Source: Massilia sp. YIM B02443 (GTDB taxonomy: Bacteria > Pseudomonadota > Gammaproteobacteria > Burkholderiales > Burkholderiaceae_D). Taken from it: a stretch of DNA of 64,000 nt. The position numbers and the translations under genes are program-made. Below the pieces are notes generated by a model. It was not told the origin of the DNA. It was given only the letters and a program-made list of their open reading frames with translations, and did not search any database. Shown in pieces: positions 8,144-16,490 of the stretch (position 1 is its first letter; every line of letters starts with the position of its first letter). Where the stretch lies: positions 117,655 to 181,654 of the forward strand of contig NZ_JASNRA010000005.1 of assembly GCF_030411955.1 (NCBI RefSeq), given 5' to 3'.

Positions 8144-9349
8144 ATGAACGACGCTTTCATCTGCGACTCGATCCGCACTCCGTTCGGCCGCTACGGCGGC
8201 GCCTTGTCCGGCATCCGTGCCGACGACCTGGCCGCGCTGCCGATCGCCGCCCTGATGGCCCGCAACAAGGACGTGGACTGGCAAACCGTCGACGACCTGT
8301 TCTACGGCTGCGCCAACCAGGCCGGCGAAGACAACCGCAACGTCGGCCGCATGGCGGCGCTGCTGGCCGGCCTGCCGCCCGCCGTGCCGGGCAACACCAT
8401 CAACCGCCTGTGCGGCTCCGGCATGGACGCCGTCGGCAGCGCCGCGCGCGCGATCAAGACCGGCGAAGCGCAGCTGGTGATCGCCGGCGGCGTTGAAAGC
8501 ATGACGCGCGCGCCGTTCGTGATGGGCAAGGCCGACAGCCCGTTCTCGCGCGCCGCGAAGATCGAGGACACCACCCTGGGATGGCGCTTCGTCAATCCGC
8601 TGATGAAGGCGGCATACGGCATCGACTCGATGCCCGAAACCGCCGAGAACGTGGCGCGCGAATTCGGCGTGGCGCGCGGCGACCAGGACGCGTTCGCGCT
8701 GCGCAGCCAGCAGCGCTGGGCGCGTGCGCATGCCGACGGCTTCTTCAGGGACGAGATCGTGCCGGTGACGATCCACGGAAAGAAAGGGGATTCGCGTGTG
8801 GTCGACACCGACGAGCAGCCGCGTGCAGACACCAGCCTCGATGCGCTGGCGCGCTTGAAAGGCGTGGTCTCCGCGGATGGCACGGTCACCGCCGGCAACG
8901 CGTCGAGCCTGAACGACGGCGCCTGCGCGCTGCTGCTGGCCTCCGGCGACGCCGCCGCGCGCCACGGCTTGACGCCGCGCGCGCGCGTGGTCGGCATGGC
9001 CACGGTCGGCCTGGCGCCGCGCATCATGGGCTTCGGTCCGGCGCCGGCCGTCAAGAAGCTGCTGGCCCGGACCGGCCTGCGCCTCGATCAGATGGACGTG
9101 ATCGAACTGAACGAAGCGTTTGCCGCGCAGGGCCTGGCGGTGACGCGCGACCTCGGCCTGCCGGACGACGCCGAACACGTGAACCCGAACGGCGGCGCGA
9201 TCGCGCTCGGCCACCCGCTGGGCGCATCCGGCGCGCGCCTGGTGACGACGGCGGTGAACCAGCTGCACCGCATTGGCGGCCGCTACGCGCTGTGCACCAT
9301 GTGCATCGGCGTCGGCCAGGGCATCGCCATCATCGTGGAGCGGGTGTAA
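8144..9349 (+). CDS. paaJ: 3-oxoadipyl-CoA / 3-oxo-5,6-dehydrosuberyl-CoA thiolase
   Basis: This thiolase cleaves the beta-oxidation-like intermediates at the end of the pathway to acetyl-CoA and succinyl-CoA. All three thiolase signatures are visible: the acyl-accepting Cys90 in [17 protein letters not shown], the His in [16 protein letters not shown], and the C-terminal catalytic Cys in [12 protein letters not shown]. It has 401 residues. In sequence it cannot be separated from PcaF-type beta-ketoadipyl-CoA thiolases; the position between paaK and paaY supports paaJ. Confidence 0.93.
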   Translation: MNDAFICDSIRTPFGRYGGALSGIRADDLAALPIAALMARNKDVDWQTVDDLFYGCANQAGEDNRNVGRMAALLAGLPPAVPGNTINRLCGSGMDAVGSAARAIKTGEAQLVIAGGVESMTRAPFVMGKADSPFSRAAKIEDTTLGWRFVNPLMKAAYGIDSMPETAENVAREFGVARGDQDAFALRSQQRWARAHADGFFRDEIVPVTIHGKKGDSRVVDTDEQPRADTSLDALARLKGVVSADGTVTAGNASSLNDGACALLLASGDAAARHGLTPRARVVGMATVGLAPRIMGFGPAPAVKKLLARTGLRLDQMDVIELNEAFAAQGLAVTRDLGLPDDAEHVNPNGGAIALGHPLGASGARLVTTAVNQLHRIGGRYALCTMCIGVGQGIAIIVERV

Positions 9350-9353
9350 ACGT

Positions 9354-9953
9354 ATGGTGAAGGTGTATGAGATCGACGGCGTGCGTCCGGTAGTGCATCC
9401 GAGCGCCTACGTGCACCCGACCGCGGTGCTGATCGGCGACGTGATCGTCGGGCCGCGCTGCTATGTCGGACCGCTGGCGTCGTTGCGCGGCGACTTCGGG
9501 CGGCTGATCCTGGAAGAGGGCGCGAACGTCCAGGATACCTGCGTGATGCACGGCTTTCCGGGCGACGATACGGTGGTCGAGGTGGATGGACACATCGGGC
9601 ATGGGGCCGTGCTGCACGGCTGCCGGGTCGGGCGCAATGCGATGGTCGGGATGAATGCGGTGGTGATGGACGGCGCCGTGGTCGGCGCCGAGTCGATCGT
9701 TGCCGCGATGAGCTTCGTGAAAGCCGGCATGGTCATTCCCCCGCGCTCGATGGTGATGGGCACGCCGGCCAAGGTGATGCGCGAATTGACCGACGAGGAT
9801 GTGGCCTGGAAGAGCTTCGGGACCAGGCAGTATCACGAACTGGTGGAACGCTCACGGAACACCATGCGCGAAGTCGACGCGCTGGAACAGGTCGAGCCGG
9901 ACCGCAAGCGAATCGCATTCGACGCCGACGGCATGCACAAGCCGAAGGCCTGA
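9354..9953 (+). CDS. paaY: PaaY thioesterase, gamma-carbonic-anhydrase-like hexapeptide protein
   Basis: The 199-residue product is a left-handed beta-helix protein built of hexapeptide repeats, seen as regularly spaced Val/Ile/Ala triads from about residue 15 to 140. His residues in CVMHGF, GHGAVLHG and nearby turns match the zinc sites of gamma-class carbonic anhydrases. Characterised PaaY hydrolyses a dead-end CoA ester that would otherwise inhibit the pathway. The ATG at 9354 is four bases past the paaJ stop; an upstream extension into paaJ is ignored. Confidence 0.9.
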   Translation: MVKVYEIDGVRPVVHPSAYVHPTAVLIGDVIVGPRCYVGPLASLRGDFGRLILEEGANVQDTCVMHGFPGDDTVVEVDGHIGHGAVLHGCRVGRNAMVGMNAVVMDGAVVGAESIVAAMSFVKAGMVIPPRSMVMGTPAKVMRELTDEDVAWKSFGTRQYHELVERSRNTMREVDALEQVEPDRKRIAFDADGMHKPKA

Positions 9954-9984
9954 GGCCAAAGAGCCGCACAGACAGGAGACAGAC

Positions 9985-12048
9985 ATGGGCAATATTCCGA
10001 CACTACAAAGCCTGATCGCCGGCCGCTGGCACGGCGCACAATCGCACACCCCGCTGCACAGCGCATTGGACAATGCGCTGATCTATCACACCCATCTTGA
10101 GCCGATCGACTTCGACGAAGCCCTGAGCTACGCCCGCAAGACCGGCATCCGTCAATTGATGGGCCTCGACTTCCAGAAACGCGCCCAGCGCCTGAAAGCG
10201 CTCGCCTTGTACCTCATGGAGCGCAAGGAAGAACTGTACGAGATCTCGCACCTCACCGGCGCCACGCGCCAGGACAGCTGGGTCGACGTCGAAGGCGGCA
10301 TCGGCACCCTGTTCGCCTACGCCAGCATGGGTTCGCGCGAGCTGCCGTCATCGAACGTGCTACACGAAGGTCCGGCCATCGCGCTGGGCAAGCGTGGCGG
10401 CTTCGCCGGCACCCACATCCTGGTCCCGCGCGGCGGCGTGGCGGTGCACATCAACGCCTTCAACTTCCCGATCTGGGGCCTGCTCGAGAAGTTTGCCCCC
10501 GCTTTTCTCGCGGCCATGCCCTGCATCGCCAAGCCGGCCACCGCCACCAGCTACCTGACCTACGCCGTGGTCAAGATGATGATGGACTCGAACCTGGTAC
10601 CCGAGGGCGCGCTGCAGCTGGTGATCGGCAGCACCGGCGACCTGCTGGATCGCCTGGGCGGCTTTGACGCCGTGACGTTCACGGGTTCGGCCGACACCGC
10701 CGCCAGGCTGCGCGCCAACCAGAACCTGATCCGCGAATCGGTCCCGTTCACCGCCGAAGCCGACTCGCTCAACTGCGCCATCCTGGCCCCGGACGTGACG
10801 CCGGACGACGAGGAATTCGACTTGTTCATCAAGGAAGTCGCGCGCGAGATGACCGGCAAGGCCGGCCAGAAGTGCACCGCGATCCGGCGCGTGATCGTGC
10901 CCGAGGCGCACGTGGACGCGGTGGGCGAACGCCTGCGCGAACGCCTCAGGAAGATCACGGTCGGCAATCCGAAAATGGAAGGCGTGCGCATGGGCGCATT
11001 GGCCTCGATGGACCAGCACCGCGACGTGAGCGCGCGGGTAGAACTGCTCGCGCGCGGCAACGAAGTCCTGTTCGGCGCGCGCGACGGCTTTGCTCCGGTC
11101 GGCGACGGCAGCAGCAATGGCGCCTTCTTCTCGCCGACGCTGCTCCTGTGCCGCAACGCGTCGTCCAACGCCGCGGTGCACGACATCGAAGCCTTCGGCC
11201 CGGTCAGCACCCTGATGACCTACCGCGATATCGACGAAGCGCTCGACCTGGCCGCGCGCGGCAAGGGCAGCCTGGTGACCACGCTGGCCACCAGGGACCC
11301 GGCCATCGCGGCCTACGCGGTGCCGATGGCGGCGGCGTCGCACGGCCGCGTCCTGATCCTCGACCGCGAAGCGGCGGTCGACTCCACCGGCCACGGCTCG
11401 CCGCTGCCGCAGCTGAAACACGGTGGCCCGGGCCGCGCCGGCGGCGGCGAAGAGCTGGGTGGCATCCGCGCCGTCAAGCACTTCCTGCAGCGCGCCGCGG
11501 TGCAGGGCTCGCCAACGATGCTGGGCGCCGTCACCGGCGAATACGTGCGCGGCGGCGCGGTCAAGGAAAGCGAGGTGCACCCGTTCCGGCGCTACTTCGA
11601 AGACCTGGAGACCGGCCACTCGCTGCTCACGCACCGGCGCACGGTGAGTGAGGCCGACATCGTCAATTTCGGCGGCGTGTCGGGCGACTATTTCTACATG
11701 CACTTCGACGAGATCGCGGCCAGGGACACCCAGTTCGGCCAGCGCATCGCGCACGGCTACTTCGTGCTGTCGGCGGCGGCCGGGCTGTTCGTGTCGCCGG
11801 CGCCGGGCCCGGTGCTGGCCAACTACGGCCTCGACAACCTGCGTTTCGTGGCGCCGGTGGCGATCGGCGACACCATCCGCGCGCGCCTGACCTGCAAGCG
11901 CAAGGTCGACCGCAACCGTACCGATGAGCGGGGCCGCGGGCAGGGCGTGGTGGCGTGGGACGTGCAGGTCACCAACCAGCGCGACGAGCTGGTGGCAAGT
12001 TACGATATCCTGACGCTGGTACAGAAACGCGGCGAGCAGGCGGGTTAA
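9985..12048 (+). CDS. paaZ: Bifunctional ring-opening enzyme PaaZ (oxepin-CoA hydrolase / aldehyde dehydrogenase)
   Basis: PaaZ hydrolyses the oxepin ring and oxidises the resulting semialdehyde to 3-oxo-5,6-dehydrosuberyl-CoA. Residues 1 to about 520 are an aldehyde dehydrogenase domain, with the catalytic Cys in TGKAGQKCTAIRRVIVPE. The last 140 residues are a MaoC-type hydratase domain, with the catalytic Asp/His pattern GDYFYMHFDEIAARD and FGQRIAHGYF. The 687 residues match family length. The ATG at 9985 follows ACAGGAGACA. The frame is open further upstream inside paaY, but that is not coding in this frame. This gene closes the paa operon. Confidence 0.95.
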   Translation: MGNIPTLQSLIAGRWHGAQSHTPLHSALDNALIYHTHLEPIDFDEALSYARKTGIRQLMGLDFQKRAQRLKALALYLMERKEELYEISHLTGATRQDSWVDVEGGIGTLFAYASMGSRELPSSNVLHEGPAIALGKRGGFAGTHILVPRGGVAVHINAFNFPIWGLLEKFAPAFLAAMPCIAKPATATSYLTYAVVKMMMDSNLVPEGALQLVIGSTGDLLDRLGGFDAVTFTGSADTAARLRANQNLIRESVPFTAEADSLNCAILAPDVTPDDEEFDLFIKEVAREMTGKAGQKCTAIRRVIVPEAHVDAVGERLRERLRKITVGNPKMEGVRMGALASMDQHRDVSARVELLARGNEVLFGARDGFAPVGDGSSNGAFFSPTLLLCRNASSNAAVHDIEAFGPVSTLMTYRDIDEALDLAARGKGSLVTTLATRDPAIAAYAVPMAAASHGRVLILDREAAVDSTGHGSPLPQLKHGGPGRAGGGEELGGIRAVKHFLQRAAVQGSPTMLGAVTGEYVRGGAVKESEVHPFRRYFEDLETGHSLLTHRRTVSEADIVNFGGVSGDYFYMHFDEIAARDTQFGQRIAHGYFVLSAAAGLFVSPAPGPVLANYGLDNLRFVAPVAIGDTIRARLTCKRKVDRNRTDERGRGQGVVAWDVQVTNQRDELVASYDILTLVQKRGEQAG

Positions 12049-12062
12049 GCTGCTAGCCGCAG

Positions 12063-12087
12063 CGTGGGTGGCACCCCGCCGCCCACG
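12063..12087. other. GC-rich hairpin after paaZ
   Basis: CGTGGGTGGC and GCCGCCCACG pair over ten positions (one G-U) around the loop ACCCC, 15 bases after the paaZ stop. No T-run follows, so it is not a classical intrinsic terminator. It may protect the 3' end of the paa mRNA or be one of the dispersed hairpin repeats. It also lies just ahead of the cupin gene. Confidence 0.5.
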
Positions 12088-12107
12088 GCCATCGAACGGA
12101 GAGCCTG

Positions 12108-12575
12108 ATGTCCCGACTGGATTTGAGCAGTATCCCGATGCAGGGCGGTAGTGATTATCCCGAGCAGTTCAACGAGCTGGTCGATGGGCGCAGCCAGCAG
12201 CGGCTGGGCGAGGCCGGCGGCCTGACCCAGTTCGGCGTCAACCTGGTCGAGTTGCAGCCGGGCGCCGGTTCGGCGCACCGGCACTGGCATTCGTGCGAAG
12301 ACGAGTTCGTGATGGTGATCTCGGGCGAGTTGACCCTGATCACGGACGAGGGCGAAACCATCATGCGCGCCGGCGATTGCGCGGCTTTTCCAGCCGGCAA
12401 GCCGAATGGTCATCACCTGGTGAACCGCAGCTGGGGCAATGGTGTGTTCCTGGTGTGCGGCACCAGGGACAAGAGCGACGTGGTCACGTATTCCGACGTC
12501 GACATGCGCTACGACAGCGCCACGGATACCACGACCCACAAGGATGGTACGCCGTATCCGCGTTCAAGCAGCTAG
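12108..12575 (+). CDS. Single-domain cupin protein
   Basis: The 155-residue protein has one cupin fold. Motif 1 is visible as SAHRHWHSCEDEFVMVISGE, with His residues and a Glu that could bind a metal. Motif 2 is near AGDCAAFPAGKPNGHHLVN. The C-terminal tail is Asp/Thr-rich. Related proteins are annotated only as cupin-domain proteins, and the substrate is unknown. It starts at an ATG behind CGGAGAG, 59 bases after paaZ in the same direction, so it may be read through from the paa operon, but it is not a known part of the pathway. Confidence 0.8.
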   Translation: MSRLDLSSIPMQGGSDYPEQFNELVDGRSQQRLGEAGGLTQFGVNLVELQPGAGSAHRHWHSCEDEFVMVISGELTLITDEGETIMRAGDCAAFPAGKPNGHHLVNRSWGNGVFLVCGTRDKSDVVTYSDVDMRYDSATDTTTHKDGTPYPRSSS

Positions 12576-12624
12576 CTACCTGAAATTCACTATCCATCGA
12601 TCCGCGTCGGCCCGATGTGTTTGC

Positions 12625-12678
12625 TTGATTCCTTTTCGAACCACTCCTAATATGCTCTTGACGGAATATTCCTCGGAG
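12625..12678 (+). promoter_or_regulatory. Promoter, palindromic operator and ribosome site of the higBA-like pair
   Basis: TTGATT at 12625-12630 and TAATAT at 12648-12653 stand 17 bases apart, a near-consensus sigma-70 promoter. Just downstream is the perfect palindrome GGAATATTCC (12663-12672), a natural operator for the helix-turn-helix antitoxin, and then GGAG at 12675-12678, six bases before the toxin ATG. Autorepression through this palindrome is inferred from its position. Confidence 0.65.
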
Positions 12679-12684
12679 TGAATA

Positions 12685-13065
12685 ATGTCAAGTCAGTGGG
12701 AGGTTGAATATACCGATGAGCTTGGTATGTGGTGGGATGCCTTGACTGAGTTCGAACAAGAATCTATCGATGCGTCAGTTCGCCTCCTTGAAGAAAGAGG
12801 TCCGCATCTCGGCTTCCCTCACACATCCGGGATTGTCGGCTCGCGGCATTCGCACATGCGAGAGTTGCGTGTTCGGCATGAGGGACGACCATACCGGATT
12901 CTCTACGCATTCGACCCACGCCGTTCAGCTATTCTCCTGCTTGGAGGTGACAAAACGGGTGACAATCGATGGTATGAAGTGAATATACCGATCGCCGACA
13001 AGCTGTATGACAAGCACATCGAAATACTGACGAGAGAGGGGCACAGCAATGGCCAGGAAATTTAG
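12685..13065 (+). CDS. higB: RelE/HigB-superfamily toxin (phage Gp49-like)
   Basis: The 126-residue protein looks like the Gp49/HigB branch of RelE-type mRNA interferases. Its core segment HMRELRVRHEGRPYRILYAF carries basic residues typical of the active surface, followed by an AILLLGGDKTGDNRWYE strand-turn. In this family the toxin cleaves mRNA on ribosomes. It is the first gene of the pair and overlaps the antitoxin gene by 17 bases, the toxin-first order of higBA systems. Base composition is clearly less GC-rich than in the flanking genes, which suggests recent acquisition. Confidence 0.85.
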   Translation: MSSQWEVEYTDELGMWWDALTEFEQESIDASVRLLEERGPHLGFPHTSGIVGSRHSHMRELRVRHEGRPYRILYAFDPRRSAILLLGGDKTGDNRWYEVNIPIADKLYDKHIEILTREGHSNGQEI

Positions 13066-13360
13066 CGAACTACGCGCCAAAATGTCGCCTGAAGCACAGG
13101 CACGTGCGGCTGCACGTGCCGAAGCAATGCTTGTCGAGATGCAGCTTCAAGAACTTCGTAAAGCACGCAACGTGACGCAGGTCGAGGTTGCCAAAGCCAT
13201 GAGTGTGGAGCAGGCCGCTGTGTCCAAACTGGAGCGCCGGGAAGACATGTACTTGAGCACCTTGCGGGATTACGTCAAAGCACTCGGTGGCGAGCTGAAA
13301 CTGGTGGCGTCCTTTCCGGACGCGGATATCCAGGTTCATCCATTCGAGCCGGCAAGCTGA
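13049..13360 (+). CDS. higA: XRE-family antitoxin, HigA-type
   Basis: The 103-residue protein has a helix-turn-helix domain in its second half, seen as VTQVEVAKAMSVEQAAVSKL followed by an Arg-rich turn and a helix ending in YVKALGGELKLVA. The N-terminal 40 residues are rich in Ala, Arg and Glu and probably form a helix. The start overlaps the toxin gene, so translation is coupled. By family knowledge it neutralises the toxin and represses the shared promoter; the palindrome at 12663-12672 is the likely site. Confidence 0.88.
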   Translation: MARKFSELRAKMSPEAQARAAARAEAMLVEMQLQELRKARNVTQVEVAKAMSVEQAAVSKLERREDMYLSTLRDYVKALGGELKLVASFPDADIQVHPFEPAS

Positions 13361-13364
13361 CCGC

Positions 13365-13604
13365 TCATGTCAGCTTGCGCGCATACCGCTCGCGCACATG
13401 CTGGCTGGTGAAGGTCGACAACCCCTGGCCCTCGTGGGCCAGTTCCTGCATCCTGGCAATGTTCTCGACGCCGGCGCTGTGCCCGGTGTACAGGTAGCGG
13501 TCCCCACCCAGGAACTCGACGATGATTGCCGGTTCTTTCGGATCCCTGCCGATTTCATAGGCGACGATGCCCGACTCGCCGCTGCGATTACTGTAGCGCT
13601 GCAT
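13365..13604 (-). CDS. Small conserved-looking protein, possibly KTSC-domain-like
   Basis: The 79-residue protein has the pattern of a beta-rich KTSC-type domain: a strand AIIVEFLGGDRYLYTG, a middle helix and the ending HVRERYARKL. KTSC domains occur as small proteins and as fusions to RNA-related enzymes, but no activity is established. The gene is convergent with the antitoxin gene, with only four bases between their ends. The assignment is weak, because only the strand pattern and the C-terminal Tyr-Ala-Arg-Lys support it. It starts at an ATG at 13602-13604. Confidence 0.55.
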   Translation of the reverse strand: MQRYSNRSGESGIVAYEIGRDPKEPAIIVEFLGGDRYLYTGHSAGVENIARMQELAHEGQGLSTFTSQHVRERYARKLT

Positions 13605-13666
13605 AATGTGCTCCCGAAGCCAGTCCTCTATTCACATGGGGCTGACCCGGCATCATGCAAGCTTGA

Positions 13667-14332
13667 CTATGAACGCGCGCGTTGCAGGCGCAGCAAGCCT
13701 TCGCCGGTACGGATCGCACGCAGGTCGTCGTAGTCCGGCACGCCGGTCACGCTGGTGTCGATCGGATGCTTGTGGGTGGCCGTGACGACGATGCTGTCCA
13801 TGCCCGCCGCTTCGGCCGACTGCAGGCCGGCCAGCGTATCTTCGAACACCAGACATTGCTCCGGCGCCACGCCCAGCTTTTGCGCCCCCAGCAGGAACGG
13901 GTCCGGCGCCGGCTTGCCGCGCGTGACGTCGTCGGCCGACACCAGCACCGCCGGCAGCGGCAGGCCGGCGGCGGCGATGCGCGCCTCGGCCAGCAGGCGC
14001 GGGGCCGAGGTGACGATGGCCCAGCGCTCGGCCGGCAGGGTGGCCAGGAAGGCGGCCACGCCGGCGATCGCTTCGATGCCGTCGACGTCGGCGATTTCGG
14101 ACAGCGTGATGTTGTTGGCTTCCTCGACCGGGTCGATGTCCGGCAGGCCGAGGCCGCGCACCGTGTCTTCGGCGCGCTTGCCGTGGATGGTGGGCAGGAA
14201 CACGTCGACGTCCAGGCCGTGGCTGCGCGCCCAGTTGGCCCACACGCGCTCGGCGGCGATGATCGAGGTCAGGATGGTGCCGTCCATGTCGAACAGGAAG
14301 GCGGCGTAGTCGCGGTCTGGCAGTGCAGTCAT
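13667..14332 (-). CDS. HAD-superfamily phosphatase (beta-phosphoglucomutase-like)
   Basis: The protein shows all four HAD motifs: the nucleophile Asp in FLFDMDGTI, a Ser after a hydrophobic strand in IVTSAPRL, the Lys in DVTRGKPAPDPF and the acidic pair in VFEDTLAGLQSAEAAG. The helical cap between motifs 1 and 2 places it in subfamily I, near sugar-phosphate phosphatases. The substrate cannot be read from sequence. I used the ATG at 14332; an in-frame TTG at 14341 is possible. It lies downstream of argH in the same direction but behind a strong terminator, so it is probably transcribed separately. Confidence 0.82.
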   Translation of the reverse strand: MTALPDRDYAAFLFDMDGTILTSIIAAERVWANWARSHGLDVDVFLPTIHGKRAEDTVRGLGLPDIDPVEEANNITLSEIADVDGIEAIAGVAAFLATLPAERWAIVTSAPRLLAEARIAAAGLPLPAVLVSADDVTRGKPAPDPFLLGAQKLGVAPEQCLVFEDTLAGLQSAEAAGMDSIVVTATHKHPIDTSVTGVPDYDDLRAIRTGEGLLRLQRARS

Positions 14333-14351
14333 CGTTTGCAATTCAAAAGGG

Positions 14352-14392
14352 GAAAAGAAAAACGGGCCGGGGCATGAAGCGCCGGCCCGTCG
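14352..14392 (-). terminator. Intrinsic terminator of argH
   Basis: Read on the minus strand, GACGGGCCGG pairs with CCGGCCCGT around a short loop and runs into TTTTTCTTTT. It begins a few bases after the argH stop and separates argH from the HAD gene. Confidence 0.85.
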
Positions 14393-14404
14393 TATGCAGC
14401 GGGA

Positions 14405-15802
14405 TTATTCGGCCAGCTGCTTGCGCACGCGTTCGATCGCCTTGCGCACCTGGTTCGGCGCGGTGCCGCCCACGTGGTCGCGCGCGGCGACGGAACCTTC
14501 CAGCGTCAGCACGGCGAACACGTCCTGCTCGATCAGTGTCGAGAAGCCTTGCAGCGTCTCGAGCGACATTTCCGACAGGTCGCAACCGGCGACATCGCAC
14601 TCACGCACCGCATGCGCCACGGCTTCGTGCGCATCGCGGAACGGCAGGCCCTTCTTGACCAGGTAGTCGGCCAGGTCGGTCGCGGTGGCGTAGCCCTGCA
14701 GCGCGGCCGAGCGCATGTTCTCGGCTTTCACCGTGATGCCCGACGCCATGTCGGTGAAGATGCGCAGCGTGTCGGTGACGGTGTCGATGGTGTCGAACAG
14801 CGGTTCCTTGTCTTCCTGGTTATCCTTGTTGTAGGCCAGCGGCTGGCCTTTCATCAGGGTCAGCAGGCCGGTCAGGTGACCGTACACGCGGCCGGTCTTG
14901 CCGCGCGCCAGTTCCGGCACGTCCGGGTTCTTCTTTTGCGGCATGATCGACGAGCCGGTGCAGAAGCGGTCGGCGATATCGATGAAGCCGATGCGCGGGC
15001 TGATCCACATGACCAGTTCTTCCGAGAAGCGCGAGATGTGCATCATCAGGATCGACGCGGCGGCGGTGAACTCGATCGCGAAGTCGCGGTCGGACACGGC
15101 GTCCAGCGAGTTGTGGCAGACGTCGTCGAAGCCCAGCGTCTTGGCCACGCGCAGCCGGTCGATCGGGAAGGTGGTGCCGGCCAGGGCGGCGGCGCCCAGC
15201 GGCAGGCGGTTCACGCGGCGGCGCGCGTCGAGCATGCGCTCGGCATCGCGGCCGAACATCTCCACGTAGGCCAGCATGTGGTGGCCGAAGGTGATCGGCT
15301 GCGCCACTTGCAGGTGCGTGAAGCCCGGCATGATGGTGTCGTGATGGCGCTCGGCCAAATCAGTCAGGGCGCCGCGCAGGCTTTGCAAAAGCGCGACGAT
15401 GTCGTCGATTGCGGCGCGTACGTACAGGCGGATGTCGGTGGCGACCTGGTCGTTGCGCGAGCGGCCGGTGTGCAGGCGCTTGCCGGCGTCGCCGACCAGC
15501 TCGGTCAGGCGCTTCTCGATGTTCAGGTGCACGTCTTCCAGGTCGAGCAGCCATTCGAACGTGCCGGCCTCGATCTCGGACCGGATCTGCGCCATGCCGC
15601 GCTCGATCTCGGCACGGTCCGCGGCGCTGATGATACCCTGCGCCGCCAGCATCTCGGCGTGCGCCAGCGAGCCCTGGATGTCGTACTGGGCCAGGCGCTT
15701 GTCGAAGAACACCGAGGCGGTGTAGCGCTTGACGAGATCGGACACGGGTTCGGAGAAACGGGCCGACCAGGCTTCGGCTTTTTTGGAGAATTGTTCGGTC
15801 AT
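14405..15802 (-). CDS. argH: Argininosuccinate lyase
   Basis: ArgH cleaves argininosuccinate to arginine and fumarate, the last step of arginine synthesis. The 465-residue protein carries the superfamily signature [12 protein letters not shown] at residues 283 to 294, whose Ser is the catalytic base in this family. Other family segments are [13 protein letters not shown] and the closing [20 protein letters not shown]. It is monocistronic by layout: a 183-base gap upstream and a strong terminator downstream. No ARG box was recognised. Confidence 0.97.
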   Translation of the reverse strand: MTEQFSKKAEAWSARFSEPVSDLVKRYTASVFFDKRLAQYDIQGSLAHAEMLAAQGIISAADRAEIERGMAQIRSEIEAGTFEWLLDLEDVHLNIEKRLTELVGDAGKRLHTGRSRNDQVATDIRLYVRAAIDDIVALLQSLRGALTDLAERHHDTIMPGFTHLQVAQPITFGHHMLAYVEMFGRDAERMLDARRRVNRLPLGAAALAGTTFPIDRLRVAKTLGFDDVCHNSLDAVSDRDFAIEFTAAASILMMHISRFSEELVMWISPRIGFIDIADRFCTGSSIMPQKKNPDVPELARGKTGRVYGHLTGLLTLMKGQPLAYNKDNQEDKEPLFDTIDTVTDTLRIFTDMASGITVKAENMRSAALQGYATATDLADYLVKKGLPFRDAHEAVAHAVRECDVAGCDLSEMSLETLQGFSTLIEQDVFAVLTLEGSVAARDHVGGTAPNQVRKAIERVRKQLAE

Positions 15803-15869
15803 GGTGAGATTCCGGTTGGGGATCCGGCGATTATAAACCGCGAGGCTGGCGCTTCCCCCGCAAGGTGCT

Positions 15870-15893
15870 TACTGCGGGCAATACTGCGGGCAA
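15870..15893. repeat. Perfect tandem duplication of 12 bases
   Basis: TACTGCGGGCAA occurs twice back to back in the gap between argH and the divergent GNAT gene. It is too short to be more than a local duplication, but it could vary in copy number between strains. Confidence 0.6.
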
Positions 15894-15985
15894 CGACGCA
15901 AAAAAAGCGGCATCGGGGTGTCAAACGGACGTTATGCAAAGTACAAATGGCGATAGAATATATTTTTCGCCAGATCGTGGGCATC

Positions 15986-16423
15986 ATGGTTACCAACGAT
16001 TCCAGCTTCCAGGTCAGCACCGACCAGACCCGGCTCGACATCCCGATGATCTATCGCTTCCTGAGCGAACAATCGACCTGGGCGGTGGGCATCTCGCGCC
16101 CGACCGTCGAGCGCGCCATCGAGAACTCGCTGTGCTTCGGCGGCTTCCTCGACGGCCGCCAGATCGCGTTCGCGCGCGTGATCACCGACTTCGCCACGTT
16201 CGCCAACCTGGTGGACGTATTCGTCGTGCCCGAGTACCGTGGGCACGGCTACGGCAAGCAATTGATCGGCGTGGTGATGCGCCATCCCAGCCTGCAAAAG
16301 CTGCGCCGCTTCACGCTTGCCACGAGCGATTCGCACAGCCTGTACGAGCGCTTCGGCTTCACGTCCCCGCAACGTCCCGAGACGCTCATGGAGCGATATT
16401 TCCCCAACATTTATCTGTCATGA
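15986..16423 (+). CDS. GNAT-family N-acetyltransferase
   Basis: The 145-residue protein is a single GNAT domain. Motif A is clear as VFVVPEYRGHGYGKQLIG, which binds the acetyl-CoA pyrophosphate, followed by the C-terminal YERFGFTSP region common in this family. The substrate is unknown; many relatives acetylate small amines or protein N-termini. The ATG at 15986 is the first with a sensible N-terminus; an ATG at 15947 would add 13 hydrophobic residues. It is divergent from argH. Confidence 0.85.
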   Translation: MVTNDSSFQVSTDQTRLDIPMIYRFLSEQSTWAVGISRPTVERAIENSLCFGGFLDGRQIAFARVITDFATFANLVDVFVVPEYRGHGYGKQLIGVVMRHPSLQKLRRFTLATSDSHSLYERFGFTSPQRPETLMERYFPNIYLS

Positions 16424-16490
16424 TGGTACGCAACATGGCGACGTGATTCTGGAATCAGGCTTACGCTGATGACTCCACGAGGAAAGCGCC

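Noticed and set aside
14474..15950. Very long open frame on the plus strand opposite argH, leading into the GNAT gene
   Set aside because: argH on the minus strand has clear family motifs over the whole stretch. The opposite frame is His/Arg/Gln-rich and is open only because of the high GC content at third codon positions. Only the part from 15986 is a real gene.
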